A DNA stretch of 64,000 bases from Symbiodinium kawagutii (GCA_009767595.1 VSDK01018463.1:339999-403998); one strand, 5' to 3'; positions 46,701 through 49,099 are shown, counted from the stretch's first letter. A program made the numbers and translations. Notes: generated by a model from the letters alone, not told the origin.

Positions 46701-49099
46701 GGGTCAAGCTCTTAATCATCAACAATGGTGAAGCCTAGCTCCTAGCTGGTAAATGGTTAAGAATCGGGTATAATAAGTAACAATAGTAGGGGATATACCA
46801 GCTATAAATGGCGAGCTGGGTCAAGCTCTTAACCATCAATAGTGGCTTATAATGACCAACCAAATCATGGGGAAAACAAGGGTTAATGATATGGGAACCA
46901 CGGGGACTAAGGGTTTTGACCCGCTGCCATGTTAATGATTGTTGCCAATGATTGACAGATCTATGTTATAAAATTTATGTAGTATACAGTAGTTATTTTT
47001 TGTTCATGATTCATTGATTAGTTTATGATTGTTGCTAATGATTGTTGGATATTGAATATTTAATGATCGTAGTTAATCATTGTTCTTTTATTGGTTGATT
47101 ATTGTTAATGATGGTTGGATATTTGATTAGCTACTGATGATCCTTGAGTTATTAGTGCTACTTATTGTCAATTATTTGTATAGAATCATTTGAAATTATG
47201 GAATTTTTTTTGCCAACCAATGTTTTTGTTTCTGTTTTGTTAAAAATCCATGGCCGCGCCGTTGAAAATGAAGAATATTAGCATTAGCATGATTATCATG
47301 ACTTGTACTGTATACTAATCATCAACGCCAACCTTGGATGCAATTATATATCATCCAAGTTCGCACCAGATTTCCCATTCTAAATACTTCAGTTAATCGT
47401 TATACGGTATACTAATCGCAGCAATGGAGCCACATTGGGCCATGGATTAAGCTCGTTGACCGCAGTGCTGTTTCACTATGGTCTCCCTCGAAACGAACGA
47501 AGCTCAAAATCGCCCTCTTAAATAGCTATGCCAGCATATACCAGCATAATCCAGCATATACAAGACGAATATCTATGGATGATGGATTGTCCACTGGTTT
47601 AGGTTACTAGAGAGTACTTGCTTTGCCCCTGGGTCTTTGAAGTAGAGAGCTACCATGGCTTTGTGTTTTATCAATCCTAGACTAGCATCGAAAAAGGTTA
47701 CAACGGAACACCAGCATCAACAGTGGTCATGTGGCTGCGAATCATCACCCAATGATTTTTGCAATGCTGTGAACAGGAGTGGTCACAAATGGTTTGCCAG
47801 CAAAAATGGTGGTTTCCTTACTGCAAAGGATTGCGACTTTGGTCCAGCGGGACATGGTGACGGCGACATGAGAGCAGAGGGCATCAATTGCCACCCTGTG
47901 GGAGGCAACTGCCCATTTACTTGCCTATGAGAAGCCTATTGTTTCGCTCGCTAGTTTCAGGATATCCCATATGGCTCCTGGTCAAATTCCAAGTGTTGTA
48001 TGAGAACCACAGGGTGAATTATGCGGACCATTGGTTCGAGGTGATGGGCCTTTTCTTCAAGTTTTTGAAGCCTTGCTCTCCAAGTTCTTTAGTTGGCAGT
48101 CGATCTTGACCGTACTACGAATGCTGGTAGCAATCATCCACTGAAATGGATAGACATGCATATCCCACAAGTTGTGTGCCTATCCCGAACAAATCTGTGA
48201 GGTTTCAGAAAAGAACCGTTCAGAAAAACGGAGGGGTGTCATTGGCTTCCCACACACGGCAGCGGAAGTTGAAGCAACAGGTCAGTGGCAGCTCATCATT
48301 GGTTCGACGGAGCCATGCTGCTATCTGGCTATAGGCAGCCATCATGGGTAGGTGCTGAGCAGTATCTCCCTTCAGACTCCCGAAGCAGAATCCATAGTTT
48401 CAGACCCATCGAAAGATTTAGCCTTACTGAGTATCGAGTTGAATCATTGGAGTTGGAATTAAACTAACAGTAGCTATAATTGGACAGGCGCCAAACAACC
48501 GTAGTTCCAATACAAGCTACTGTTTCTTAAATACATTATATGGTGGTTTCTCGAAATAGGGGTAACCCCTAAATCCTTTATAGGTATCATGTACAGGAAG
48601 AAACCATCCATTTATCATTATACAAGCTTAGTTGGAATTTCCCCTGGCCAACCTTGTGATTCCAGTTACCATGATTTAAAGTAGGTAACCAGCTGGTTTC
48701 AGTTGTAACTAGGGTTGGTTACCTAGTACGGCAACTAGAAGCATAGGCTATGTTTAGACTATGTGCAACTAGTGTTGGGTTATCATGCCATTTCAAGCTG
48801 GAGACCTCCCAAATCTATATGGGGGGTTCTTAGAATAGGCTACCCCCCTCATCATCCAAAATTAGTCATCCATATTCATAAACCAACCATTTTGGCGGGT
48901 TCCTATTTTCAGAAACTTCCATGTTGGTCACTGGCAGCATAGGCTAAATCCAAAAAATCCTCAATGAAATTCCACTTGAGCTATAGGCCTGGCACTGTTG
49001 GCACCAGGTGGGAGATTTCGAGCTCATCTTGGACGAATCGGCCGGGCTTCCCAGCCGCGACGTAGAGATTTCCGGAAAATTCGCGGTGCAACTCGTGGG
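16629..49099 (+). CDS. alpha/beta-hydrolase (fold-3, HSL family), at least ten exons
   Basis: A serine esterase/lipase-like enzyme can be assembled from exons 16629?-16740, 17189-17253, 23580-23631, 24241-24296, 26892-26989, 29120-29180, 29753-29843, 30002-30079, 46373-46446 and 49008-49099. Every junction keeps phase. In order they give LFLHGGSYV (oxyanion HGG), SIDYRLAPEHLFP, DASSALRWLSDNGPPG, SAKAQDLF, VCGDSAGGGLAL (nucleophile Ser), LSAWADLTAS, SPSAVAQAILATAW, EAEGYLGGAAP, ASPFFASAARLRKLPSVLLQ and VGDFELILDESAG (expected acid residue). This order matches the family from end to end. Donors are GT, GC (four cases) and GA (one). The 5' exons and the exon with the catalytic His were not found; 49350-49497 is a phase-compatible candidate tail. 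Introns hold a whole gene (17730-22944) and a 13 kb retrotransposon (33346-46292). The family call is strong; the exact boundaries of the first, fifth, seventh and eighth exons are less certain. Confidence 0.8.
16913..17152 (+). repeat. composite family A element with outer inverted repeats
   Basis: An A copy (16913-17035) is followed by a second half facing the other way and ending GGTTAACTGCTTGACCCACTGCC. The outermost ends GGCTCTGGGTCAAGCAGTTAACC and its inverse are almost perfect mates, and ACATGT flanks both sides. This looks like one longer element with an internal A-type end. It lies in the first recognised hydrolase intron. Confidence 0.75.
17189..17253 (+). CDS. hydrolase exon with DYRLAPEH motif
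   Basis: After acceptor CCCAG, two bases complete the split Gly codon. The exon then reads LCVLSIDYRLAPEHLFPSAF and ends in CAG before donor GTGCGC. DYRLAPEH is diagnostic for the HSL/fold-3 family. Confidence 0.85.
17399..17504 (+). repeat. inverted-repeat element, family B
   Basis: CTGATTGGTGGCTTCAAACATT at the left pairs with TTGAAACCACCAACCAG at the right, with TGGTTGGTTGACTAATA inside. It lies between hydrolase exon 2 and the start of the nested gene. Confidence 0.85.
17730..22944 (+). CDS. secreted EEP (DNase I-like) protein with PAN/Apple domain, 7 exons
   Basis: Exons 17730-18152, 18688-18889, 19967-20088, 20931-21068, 21458-21620, 22089-22213 and 22396-22944 sum to 1722 bases and encode 573 residues. 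The start MALKLASMVVLGLSMA looks like a signal peptide and is followed by CSDSSCALNALQLKK. Residues about 55-100 and 398-445 are two copies of a Cys/Trp module (CWEAIMWA...HPNWYPGM...CPRPC; CWNEVQWA...HPEWYPGL...CPLPC). Between them lies an endonuclease/exonuclease/phosphatase fold with SYN (146), FQE (E182), NHH (259-261), VGDFNAN (D300) and GSDH (352-354). The SDH is followed by Gln instead of the usual Asp. The C-terminal CCQKCEHHGGCKAWVW and MACVLK resemble a PAN/Apple domain. It is probably a secreted phosphodiesterase or nuclease; the substrate is unknown. The third intron uses a GC donor. The whole gene lies inside a hydrolase intron. Confidence 0.85.
18515..18649 (+). repeat. inverted-repeat element, family A, diverged
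   Basis: Ends TGGCTATGGATCAGGATCAA and GCGACCCACAGCCA are recognisable but the middle is diverged. It lies in intron 1 of the secreted EEP gene. Confidence 0.65.
19061..19175 (+). repeat. inverted-repeat element, family A, ACAT flanks
   Basis: The left end GGCTATGGGTCAATATTAA is intact. The right end has a small deletion, leaving GTGACAGCC. ACAT flanks both ends. It lies in intron 2 of the secreted EEP gene. Confidence 0.85.
19728..19826. repeat. inverted-repeat element with perfect 19-bp ends
   Basis: AGTAATGTTGGTTTCTGAT at the left and ATCAGAAACCAACATTACT at the right are perfect inverted repeats around about 60 bases. It was seen only once in the window, in intron 2 of the secreted EEP gene. 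Confidence 0.8.
20183..20300. repeat. inverted-repeat element, family C, degenerate
   Basis: The right end CTCCTATTTTGAGAAACAACCATTTGG is clear. The left end is reduced to CCCCCCCAAAATGGGTGG. It lies in intron 3 of the secreted EEP gene. Confidence 0.5.
20339..20438 (+). repeat. inverted-repeat element, family B, diverged
   Basis: CTGGTAAGTGGTTTTGAGCA pairs with GTTGGAACCACCAACC, and GGGTTGGTTGATTGACTCATA lies inside. Confidence 0.6.
21913..22016 (+). repeat. inverted-repeat element, family B, ATAA flanks
   Basis: CTGGTTGGTGGTTTCAGACA at the left pairs with GTTCAACCACCAGCCAG at the right, and both ends are flanked by ATAA. It lies in intron 5 of the secreted EEP gene. Confidence 0.9.
22210..22320. 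repeat. inverted-repeat element, family E, overlapping a splice donor
   Basis: CAAGGTGGGCCCC at the left and GGGGCCCACTTTG at the right are inverted repeats with one mismatch, and TA lies on both outer sides. The left end spans the end of exon 6 of the secreted EEP gene (AAG) and its GT donor (GTGGGC). A second copy lies at 27378-27506. Confidence 0.8.
22945..23579. other. intron stretch after the nested gene
   Basis: This is the region downstream of the nested gene, still inside the hydrolase intron. It consists of AT-rich DNA with CATGAATCA and CCATTGATT-like words. No polyadenylation signal could be assigned. Confidence 0.4.
23580..23631 (+). CDS. hydrolase exon DASSALRWL
   Basis: After acceptor TTCCAG it reads DASSALRWLSDNGPPGS plus one base. 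It follows the LAPEHLFPSAFQ exon directly in phase, although 6.3 kb and a complete gene separate them. The donor is GCTGGC. Confidence 0.8.
23664..23846 (+). repeat. family B element, interrupted
   Basis: Begins CTGTTTGGTTGGTGATTTTTAACATTTTTGTTTTCCC and ends GGTTGAAACCACCAACC, with about 80 extra bases in the middle. Confidence 0.5.
24241..24296 (+). CDS. hydrolase exon before the nucleophile motif
   Basis: Starts after CACCTAG with two bases completing a Gly codon. It reads DGTESSSSKRSAKAQDLF and ends before the GC donor GCCGAG. The phase then fits VCGDSAGG of the next exon. Confidence 0.7.
24898..25031. repeat. AAAAG/AAGAG microsatellite
   Basis: About 130 bases of A/G-only sequence on the plus strand, mainly AAAAG units. 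It produces Lys/Glu-rich and Phe/Ser-rich spurious ORFs. Confidence 0.95.
26165..26262. repeat. inverted-repeat element, family F
   Basis: CTTCCAGTTACCATAATAATAGGTAACC and GGTTACCTACTATAATGGCAACTGGAAG are inverted relative to each other. A related element lies at 48650-48745. Confidence 0.7.
26718..26832 (+). repeat. inverted-repeat element, family D, reference copy
   Basis: TACCCTCTGGTGAACTAACATGGCAATGGAAAATCC at the left pairs almost perfectly with the right end, giving a hairpin with arms of about 40 bases. It is the best family D copy in the window. Confidence 0.9.
26892..26989 (+). CDS. hydrolase exon with GDSAGG nucleophile
   Basis: After acceptor CGCCGAG it reads VCGDSAGGGLALAAPRLQLA and ends GRGGRA, two bases into a codon, before a proposed GA donor (GATGAA). 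The distance from GDSAGG to LSAW in the next exon then matches the usual family spacing of about 30 residues. Confidence 0.8.
27378..27506. repeat. inverted-repeat element, family E, second copy
   Basis: TAAGGTGGGCCCCC at the left pairs with GGGGGGCCCACCGTG at the right, with TA on both outer sides. Confidence 0.8.
27507..28701 (+). other. hydrolase intron with unassigned open islands
   Basis: Islands at 27520-27640 and 27830-27990 (NLENDPFASDFQGVYGSNF) are open on the plus strand but out of order for the hydrolase and otherwise unidentified. Positions 28001-28133 are an imperfect repeat of GTTGGTTGAATTTGTTGATTGATGTTT. Confidence 0.3.
28702..28817 (+). repeat. inverted-repeat element, family A, AGCT flanks
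   Basis: GGCTATGGGTCAATATTAACC at the left pairs with TTTTGATCCACTGCC at the right, and AGCT flanks both ends. Confidence 0.85.
28921..29068. repeat. family C left end fused to family D right part
   Basis: Starts GAGATTTCTCAAAATAGGGGACCCCC (family C) and ends GGATTTTCCAGCCAGCCATGTTAGTTTACCAGAG (family D). One element probably landed in, or recombined with, the other. Confidence 0.5.
29120..29180 (+). CDS. hydrolase exon LSAWADLTAS
   Basis: One base completes the split Ala codon, then LSAWADLTASTPSYDTRQWC. This corresponds to the SPWxDLT segment of the family. It ends before the GC donor GCTGAG. Confidence 0.75.
29283..29389 (+). repeat. inverted-repeat element, family C
   Basis: TGGTGGTTTCTTAAAATAGGGGTCCCC at the left pairs with GGAGTACCCCATTCAAAAAGAACAACCA at the right, with AGTAGTAAACCAACAATTTTGG inside. 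Confidence 0.8.
29753..29843 (+). CDS. hydrolase exon, cap or helical segment
   Basis: Reads RCDKNIDDGIPISPSAVAQA and ILATAWVTDHG. The 3' border at GC donor GCACAC makes the phase fit the next exon; a GT donor at 29831 is the alternative. Assignment to the hydrolase rests on position and phase. Confidence 0.5.
29853..29977 (+). repeat. inverted-repeat element, family A, ACATCT flanks
   Basis: GGCGAGTTGGGTCAAGCAG at the left pairs with TGAACTGACCCACAGCC at the right. ACATCT flanks both ends, two bases longer than the 4-bp duplications seen elsewhere. Confidence 0.85.
30002..30079 (+). CDS. hydrolase exon EAEGYLGGAAP
   Basis: Reads DAVNAGVDRMSGRDEAEGYL and GGAAP plus one base before donor GTCTCG. 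Its last base joins GC at 46373 to give GlyLysAspTrpArgAlaSerPro, which crosses the retrotransposon in phase. Confidence 0.7.
30080..33098. other. left part of the 16 kb hydrolase intron
   Basis: Mainly AT-rich. An inverted pair (CTAGTGGTTACTGACCACTAGC / GCTAGTGGTCAGTGATATTC) lies at 30788-30885. A short GC-rich patch at 30660-30780 is open only briefly. No gene is supported. Confidence 0.4.
32697..32799 (+). repeat. inverted-repeat element, family C
   Basis: AGCGGTTTCTTGAAATAGGGGTACCCCC at the left, AGTAATAAACCAACCATAGC inside, and GGGGTTCCCAATTTTAGGACTCC at the right. Confidence 0.75.
33099..33200 (+). repeat. inverted-repeat element, family B, next to the retrotransposon target
   Basis: CTGGTGGTTTCAAACATTTTTT at the left pairs with GTGGTTCAACCACCAACCAG at the right. 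Confidence 0.9.
33201..33345 (+). repeat. decamer array TTAACCACTA, retrotransposon target
   Basis: TATTATGATCATTATTGACC is followed by about ten copies of CCACTATTAA with a few variants. Decamers resume at 46293-46338 beyond the retrotransposon, so the array was split by the insertion or duplicated during it. Confidence 0.9.
33346..33367 (+). other. complete dinoflagellate spliced leader (DinoSL) in genomic DNA
   Basis: The 22 bases starting TCCGTAGCCATT and ending TTTTGGCTCAAG match the conserved DinoSL (first base variable) that is trans-spliced onto dinoflagellate nuclear mRNAs. It lies between the decamer array and the 40-base leader before the ATG at 33408. Its presence in DNA implies reverse transcription of a trans-spliced mRNA. 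Confidence 0.95.
33408..36296 (+). CDS. retrotransposon ORF1, gag-like, function unknown
   Basis: The ATG lies 40 bases after the spliced leader. The frame spans 962 codons including the 336-base gap, whose length may be arbitrary, so continuity across it is not proven. The first 220 residues look globular and helical (starting MSLSDEERKQVMTTLALLAS). Residues 220-400 are Ala/Pro/Lys-rich and low in order, with basic clusters AKRQKYSG and GRKRKSSATG that could be nuclear signals. After the gap comes a largely helical segment of about 400 residues. No zinc knuckle or RRM was recognised. Its position first in the element suggests an RNA-binding or particle role, but that is inference. The last 30 codons overlap the next frame. 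Confidence 0.7.
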   Translation: MSLSDEERKQVMTTLALLASKEVPIVPIKEDEWAEYTRAQETIANLSALALTELVVLSFDLYKSIGVGFKVNDVLTPAGRVTSTLRNKIKDVHMIIKENIKMCKYGTDEVKHKFTKFDPKIYESHIPIPVVAIQGAQKLAYLTHSMTGMASFVELSLRQVPYNLTLAEIYGPECAMEVKEKARKFGDKLEDKGYDGGGLSSPPLSSAAPHAIELDGALQAANKVPAGKPQAGTETAAAKPDSTVENLLQVLTNLSAKLTGTGGPATSKPPTKEDKGAVEDLPADPDNEGQPAHGRGAGGREPKTVVTEISDDEDGPVVSAKRQKYSGDTGERGMNLMGFGQALSVASIFAGAPRSSDAGASSSNEKPAPRNAAPLAPNLAEMGRKRKSSATGNVAVKYADAEPPGPXXXXXXXXXXXXXXXXXXXXXXXXXXXXXXXXXXXXXXXXXXXXXXXXXXXXXXXXXXXXXXXXXXXXXXXXXXXXXXXXXXXXXXXXXXXXXXXXXXXXXXXXXXXXXXXXXQQLTELDKQLGNRNAERVLELSNNIMALMETGLSAIQAAGVVKLFRTLADTHAAFIQDLVMHLHRREEHQAVHRIRALIPPLQGGTFQMSESVPSIADLVKAFEERELVIIDESIKQTIQDMVTDRVAQSFFQDRITVSEVHGESKPNLTQLLIYADSNSMKSIVNSRGRGVLTPGTQALWQRMVLKARGAKVHQTVLQATAIAGDDPWVTPVFALAIKAIVEPLFKGSLIKELVEEVNLNIMTVGKLENKHCRLLTALEDTGNRSPDEAVLSSQLDYLATAAWEARDDMPTGAWVAHESNVFTNPLAGVGLLDMLIEQEMSGVVPTKQNDMTDLAIRSGMDRLVQAIEAFDQKGASIRENRKVRYVSLMKKASPKKDCYELVRAREKGMRKPLPLKPDRGVATTGGADWWVPWNQCLLMRSICSAGLWWIQTGQWGPPTMFM
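34628..34963. other. assembly gap, 336 N
   Basis: Undetermined bases inside ORF1 of the retrotransposon. The apparent preservation of frame depends on the gap length being right. Confidence 1.
36203..37048 (+). CDS. Cys-rich segment plus N-terminal part of C5-cytosine methyltransferase
   Basis: The first ATG in this frame is 36203, overlapping the end of ORF1. Residues about 55-110 are very rich in cysteine (WCCFTKKCCDGGQTCC, NCCMQIEVLVDKKC), which could bind metal. Then come a His/Asp run (HSHEHDHDHDM) and the methyltransferase start. FHVELFSGGFGGWKQA is motif I (AdoMet binding), followed by AVEIDQDMSAVYAN, the acidic AdoMet ribose-binding region. The frame stops at 37046 just before motif IV, while the next frame carries the rest of the domain from about 37021. 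A one-base indel between 37018 and 37045 is the simplest explanation. Without correction the enzyme would be truncated and inactive. Confidence 0.75.
   Translation: MESVLTDEIDMLSWALVDTDWTVGASYNVHVTDISFSDKGAGSWSFVGTLGIPDGQSAWCCFTKKCCDGGQTCCSAFLTRNCCMQIEVLVDKKCLPESDCRRIKNMSIFHALCVDRMCIPMDSSCDDQPSIATTELDASDVSVIPDDFVLGPSHSHEHDHDHDMKVDEVVHVVPSPPHVTFRADKDTSTIVPHAGQVDNKWFHVELFSGGFGGWKQASEAMMKVGIPWHGSLAVEIDQDMSAVYANSCGVKCTVDEADPLLHAPFPVLEPDHELNVVMLLT
37045..38499 (+). CDS. catalytic and C-terminal part of C5-cytosine methyltransferase, then possible Ubl modules
   Basis: Motif IV is SAPCPPWSSPSD with the catalytic Cys. Motif VI is GIAIENVAT (ENV). Motif VIII is APTTRKRWLAV. Motif IX is RFFSPMELAIVHGI. 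Motif X is GHKAVGNCISVPQALQAL. This is the canonical order of a C5-cytosine DNA methyltransferase, with a short target-recognition stretch between VIII and IX. Together with motif I in the preceding frame, the domain is complete except for the frameshift. Residues after about 330 contain two similar stretches (EVGVTLTEALKAANL...GTMLKHDAEIDQSISIQV and VKPGTTFTAIMKSL...GGQLLRDGW) whose spacing resembles ubiquitin-like folds. This is speculative. The frame breaks again near 38450-38499. Confidence 0.8.
   Translation: MKWMLLVPWTRKVAVTISAPCPPWSSPSDKDGLNHSDGMIFVRALLMMRFLQPKGIAIENVATICQHDHFSVLVGLLKWCGFQINWQKESDLKCVAPTTRKRWLAVCTPVGDEVPTAHSFDLVALPWLSLSSFRALIDLPEEHERDLTLDHALKGIYGDGNFAGTFGKHQRKRVMSGTEVLQSRCRKPCDTLGTVMALYGEQHKLSHHVLATKGLFTELFEGRFGPRFFSPMELAIVHGISQSFVVPLKGHVGHKAVGNCISVPQALQALAVLRRLTDAECKSHPIEIVTRCMQLRLHAANAVVRIEKGCLWLIHKDQVNVNLYKLGEPQDISAAIDVDSGNELDIPATIPFDVKVQVSVDGALGRHVLHAEVGVTLTEALKAANLQLSTDMVVVTSEGTMLKHDAEIDQSISIQVGFMDPHVKRLLDRGSTWMVVKPGTTFTAIMKSLPATARFTAFRCFALGGQLLRDGWVAESRQTHLGHA
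38426..40975 (+). CDS. retrotransposon middle ORF, unknown, C-terminal coiled coil
   Basis: The start is a frame resumption rather than a true initiation: LRVDKLILVMPDF completes the second possible ubiquitin-like module of the preceding frame. About 600 residues follow without a recognised domain (for example HPGWGLIWMSDKAETG). Near the end, FAALEQRMQSYEQDLSKLND and the following 90 residues show heptad-like spacing typical of a coiled coil, then an acidic tail and PPPAKK before TGA 40973-40975. Coiled coils in LINE ORF1 proteins drive oligomerisation, which may apply here. The stop lies 13 bases upstream of the endonuclease ATG, suggesting separate translation or reinitiation. Confidence 0.65.
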   Translation: MLWGVSSLEMDGSLRVDKLILVMPDFPNEVPTWKCSIPHGQSARVVVNCVKNCIPECFVSASQICIRAFEPSVRQKCLYHFNDVHASIYEKLAALDWHWDPVDDNLLLGTFRPGKHDSAPVDAVKFIIMQAVAKGILDGFSQNVHSHAKSVIRYQGAFLWEGLLPECLKMEYLMGVLNMMFLQMGYGSTRWTTDDVALEPTYMVCHLPRVVRLVVIDASATGPLRLQGGGAAKVEVWKECKSMLGKEMIARGWPLASLDEVTTQWLRAIGTNKVFSILKQQLSADQRWTSLADSAKWAGLPVLPEDPVRLRAARTIQKAIRKSTVIKLDEKDYQISRGFFVDEDSADVQVLQSLDLSKTGIYLGTWEEAHQWITKDLPVVPDALGFLTLYREDMPQVTATPTSVTFPAMDGQGRRVLLKGMLWQLGEKKVMAALKDQKVAMPETLVLACAIWKDECNPEQWEQATRNLVKTALSYFEDAEPSKHILQVWGRSFRDTRSKVAPSASLSGQFHMRIYASSAESFLKLSGKFCAYLTPKDEQHLSHPGWGLIWMSDKAETGIAASKATEHSGLARSPDKSALRVRSVVLETVATEVKPENRMPTFPIVHLFKVQPIPVEVSQPQIIEWAKNMGWRVKVLKRLGQHAYLLGAGSKPPHDNMSMNGSLILVKEVVSGKKEQKQSALVAGPKPPPRVKANAEPTQQMLASDPWAAYIANQGHHAAAAPTQAAQSHPPKAIEGPIQAKFAALEQRMQSYEQDLSKLNDTTNQVVQAVKHTNNRLGGVEKHVQDMQHQMASAIEQAMSKGMKEQEKKLDSQFASIMQALHGQKRDNAVDEDEDAAMESPLKPPPAKK
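40989..42365 (+). CDS. retrotransposon EEP endonuclease domain
   Basis: Starts at ATG 40989 (MFRVAICNPTSMNGNADNF). It follows the pattern of the APE/EEP endonuclease that nicks target DNA for target-primed reverse transcription: N in CNPTS, E in LISECS, GGDMNLRP (Asp/Asn metal and transition-state residues), and THSPLVATF in place of the usual SDHxP. The D-to-T change at the SDH position may weaken catalysis, or may be family-specific. After the domain come about 200 residues of linker with basic patches. The reading frame ends at 42363-42365, and the true continuation is in frame 2 from about 42272, so another indel lies between. Confidence 0.8.
   Translation: MFRVAICNPTSMNGNADNFSKLAFDVALISECSITHNMQKGLTPSYRAKGLHVLWGKPVQAQRTCVNGSESIRGSSLGVCMLARDTVSARPSRTPLPEHWDSTCRVLVTFAHLPTMMVRIIIVYGVPSSVPNAVQKNATLWNFILEITAASDVPTLIGGDMNLRPQTLGVWSDFEALGFREVFEQYYLCNRVELPPTCSGATRNDTLLYSRHFANSFVTVEVNGEGLFPTHSPLVATFNIDTFRHTRRVFPMPTPLQHDVLTSPLFQRNQQLLWDDAASHPHMVHEHSQHDACSKQAFATKSFSMIANVFENAYDKTIHDLQSLLGTEHTPCERTKKQLKRLRPLKPSIAQTKRASPRARCGDYEPPFETYNVRHLQLVKQVRRVHALCRRLSKYINGTPVPQHVDRQNWVEWFAITGNNAFRPSFQHWCLKWQLIPRFLYGTMTFHLFRGLKPSILP
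42272..46174 (+). CDS. retrotransposon reverse transcriptase, CCHC finger and RNase H
   Basis: A frame of 1300 codons. Reverse transcriptase spans about residues 255-560: MLAKVLLVPKTTEA, MRPITVFSLLFRL, motif A FSLDIEKCFNTF (Asp about 353), motif B GLAEGDPLAVCVM and motif C SIFADDWQWH (FADD about 442). A CPLCESDDTREHFPFNC finger (CCHC) lies near 770. RNase H begins near 856 with TFYTDGSAAF, then NRAELQALLQ, HSDSSWAIGC and NRFADELANN, giving the D-E-D-D set. About 280 residues follow to the TGA at 46172-46174. The first codons are not a real start, since the frame continues the endonuclease ORF after an indel. All catalytic residues look intact, so the core may be recent. Confidence 0.9.
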   Translation: MVFEVAADSSIPLWYHDLPPLSWLETLHSALKSVTDDMIRRAAEHRRKHFVFRVNVDLLHFGGSLAAAVVKDKRAHKPAAFEVDLCVDAKLLRGQGKSAPLIQIPGYLKLMPSEPALVGNTKVSLKQTEVEGVYAASGLPKITSSSFHLTQKTMSNTPDDVSRAFFEFWAPYWMGDTEDDLDAPEAWSDFMDMMRSTPVLHHMPIDDPHSLAEWKDAIGRTKAETSRGVCGMSQPEMAGLHPTLLQAIVDVFNKLLGTGLPPWIMLAKVLLVPKTTEAVTIPTMRPITVFSLLFRLWAKVVARRLLLNWKMVLPMSVVGAVPGRSCAQLSLAASIRVERKLTLGCEAGGFSLDIEKCFNTFGRLPVTCLMKYHGMGLQHADTWLHSIRAMTRTASLLDSFSEPHGSSTGLAEGDPLAVCVMVLVGYTWHSLVSVVEDIWTSIFADDWQWHAESAESHIRALRITIAFLEAMKLTLDPHKSWSWGTTAKARKLWSTINLEVVGSPRHFAVTTTEKVLGVCLHFAKLTNHGCLSKRLTEGMARLERIAKLDTSMDKRAGLIQSTVWPMALFGTEVVYVGKKHISRLRSLAAAALLKKTSTTSNFMALGALTSRVMDPMVYIATRALCLWRRLLCLDKQNRSLYIQTLVAADSNPCTAYGPASALKCYMNFFGWKVSHDGLIMDHLERTFELTSVTPAYVVSNLRDAWDRVVTQHLQERVGFVQWPEVDLLLTQRIPLPDDARESAVIAKLRTVGSLYATQRENWAGHEQWTNCRCPLCESDDTREHFPFNCQGVQDLKSEFARTLANITQEYPHSCFIPVVHKHPKQAILSYLHQRREMPPAFKLSELGFQGDHVPTFYTDGSAAFPHLGGQIAAWAIVLDRCNTDAQREHVVAQLEDWNSHPSTLVPVQISLVSGTQTINRAELQALLQIAISTDAADIHSDSSWAIGCFEEIQLFPEHDRYWNRNHSDLLLSLCDLALQKDLQKFRCFKIKSHQNIQTLDGNLAVYHAMGNRFADELANNATKRENSHLHAFCWEVAEWYDSQVSLIKAIQPFLARSEIRRLDAAQQHTPDPDFAVKEHFSLEHAILWDPSPLRPGFTLEPSSQLLAAFQPSPGALLQLIRWCQLLCWPVEDTTSGGISFYELTVNFILVTHCRIPVMTERKKQHPVFRDFEIHDDAILFTQTVWDCVRFVENGLHYIRRFTGIEMLLLQNIQKRWFLSAFGYQKRISGIPLRPRLPHQLDHFKYMKLLVGPEELALPSSFEFDSLCPRVVLEEDRLTYRQRYLNHRALMNFVKRHGVIS
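46175..46292 (+). other. retrotransposon 3' untranslated region
   Basis: Contains a T run (CTTGCTTTTTTTTTACG), two CCTGCCTAACC-like words and GAGCTGCGAGAGTGT just before the decamer array. No poly(A) tail is present. The exact 3' end is blurred because the following bases ACCACTATTAACC belong to the array. Confidence 0.6.
46293..46338 (+). repeat. decamer array on the right side of the retrotransposon
   Basis: About four and a half copies of CCACTATTAA with variants (CCATTATTTG), ending TTAACCACTC. The same final words stand immediately before the spliced leader on the left side. Confidence 0.85.
46373..46446 (+). CDS. hydrolase exon ASPFFASAARLRKLPSVLLQ
   Basis: After acceptor GGTCGAG two bases complete the Gly codon left open at 30079. 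The exon reads KDWRASPFFASAARLRKLPS and VLLQ before donor GTACCC. This is the DPLxSPLxxxLxxLPPxLLQ segment of the family and shows the gene continues beyond the retrotransposon. Confidence 0.8.
46487..46575 (+). repeat. inverted-repeat element, family A, internal deletion, AGAT flanks
   Basis: GGCTATGGGGGATTTCCACC at the left has lost the usual GTCAATATTAACC block. The right end TTTTGACCCACAGCC is intact. AGAT flanks both ends. Confidence 0.8.
46576..46929 (+). repeat. cluster of nested or tandem family A elements
   Basis: Three left ends (CTATGGGTCAAGCTCTTAA, TATGGGTCAAGCTCTTAATC, GGCGAGCTGGGTCAAGCTC) precede a single right end TTTTGACCCGCTGCCA. GGGGATATACCAGCTATA separates them. The arrangement suggests repeated insertion or tandem duplication of left halves. 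Confidence 0.7.
46930..47654. other. gene-free part of a hydrolase intron
   Basis: AT-rich, with GATTGTTG(C/T)TAATGATTG words repeated around 46936-47110. No gene was seen. Confidence 0.4.
47655..47930 (+). CDS. small Cys-rich ORF, possible exon or nested gene
   Basis: A 91-codon frame from ATG 47655 to TGA 47928-47930. The second half has many cysteines (SCGCESSPNDFCN, KDCDF, INCHPVGGNCPFTCL) and little low-complexity sequence, which is unusual in this AT-rich intron. There is no signal peptide in the first 20 residues and no recognised family. It could be a terminal exon of an unknown secreted protein. Confidence 0.35.
   Translation: MALCFINPRLASKKVTTEHQHQQWSCGCESSPNDFCNAVNRSGHKWFASKNGGFLTAKDCDFGPAGHGDGDMRAEGINCHPVGGNCPFTCL
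48539..48620 (+). repeat. family C element, left part
   Basis: ATGGTGGTTTCTCGAAATAGGGGTAACCCC and GGAAGAAACCATCCATTTAT are recognisable. The right end has been replaced by the start of the next element. Confidence 0.55.
48650..48745. repeat. inverted-repeat element, family F, second copy
   Basis: GATTCCAGTTACCATGATTTAAAGTAGGTAACC faces GGTTACCTAGTACGGCAACTAG. It resembles the copy at 26165. Confidence 0.65.
48820..48925 (+). repeat. inverted-repeat element, family C
   Basis: TATGGGGGGTTCTTAGAATAGG at the left, ATAAACCAACCATTTTGGCGG inside, and TTCCTATTTTCAGAAACTTCCAT at the right. Confidence 0.75.
49008..49099 (+). CDS. hydrolase exon VGDFELILDE
   Basis: After acceptor GCACCAG it reads VGDFELILDESAGLPSRDVE and ISGKFAVQLV plus two bases before donor GTGACC. 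This is the VGxxExLxDD segment holding the catalytic acid. It follows LPSVLLQ in phase 0. Confidence 0.8.
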
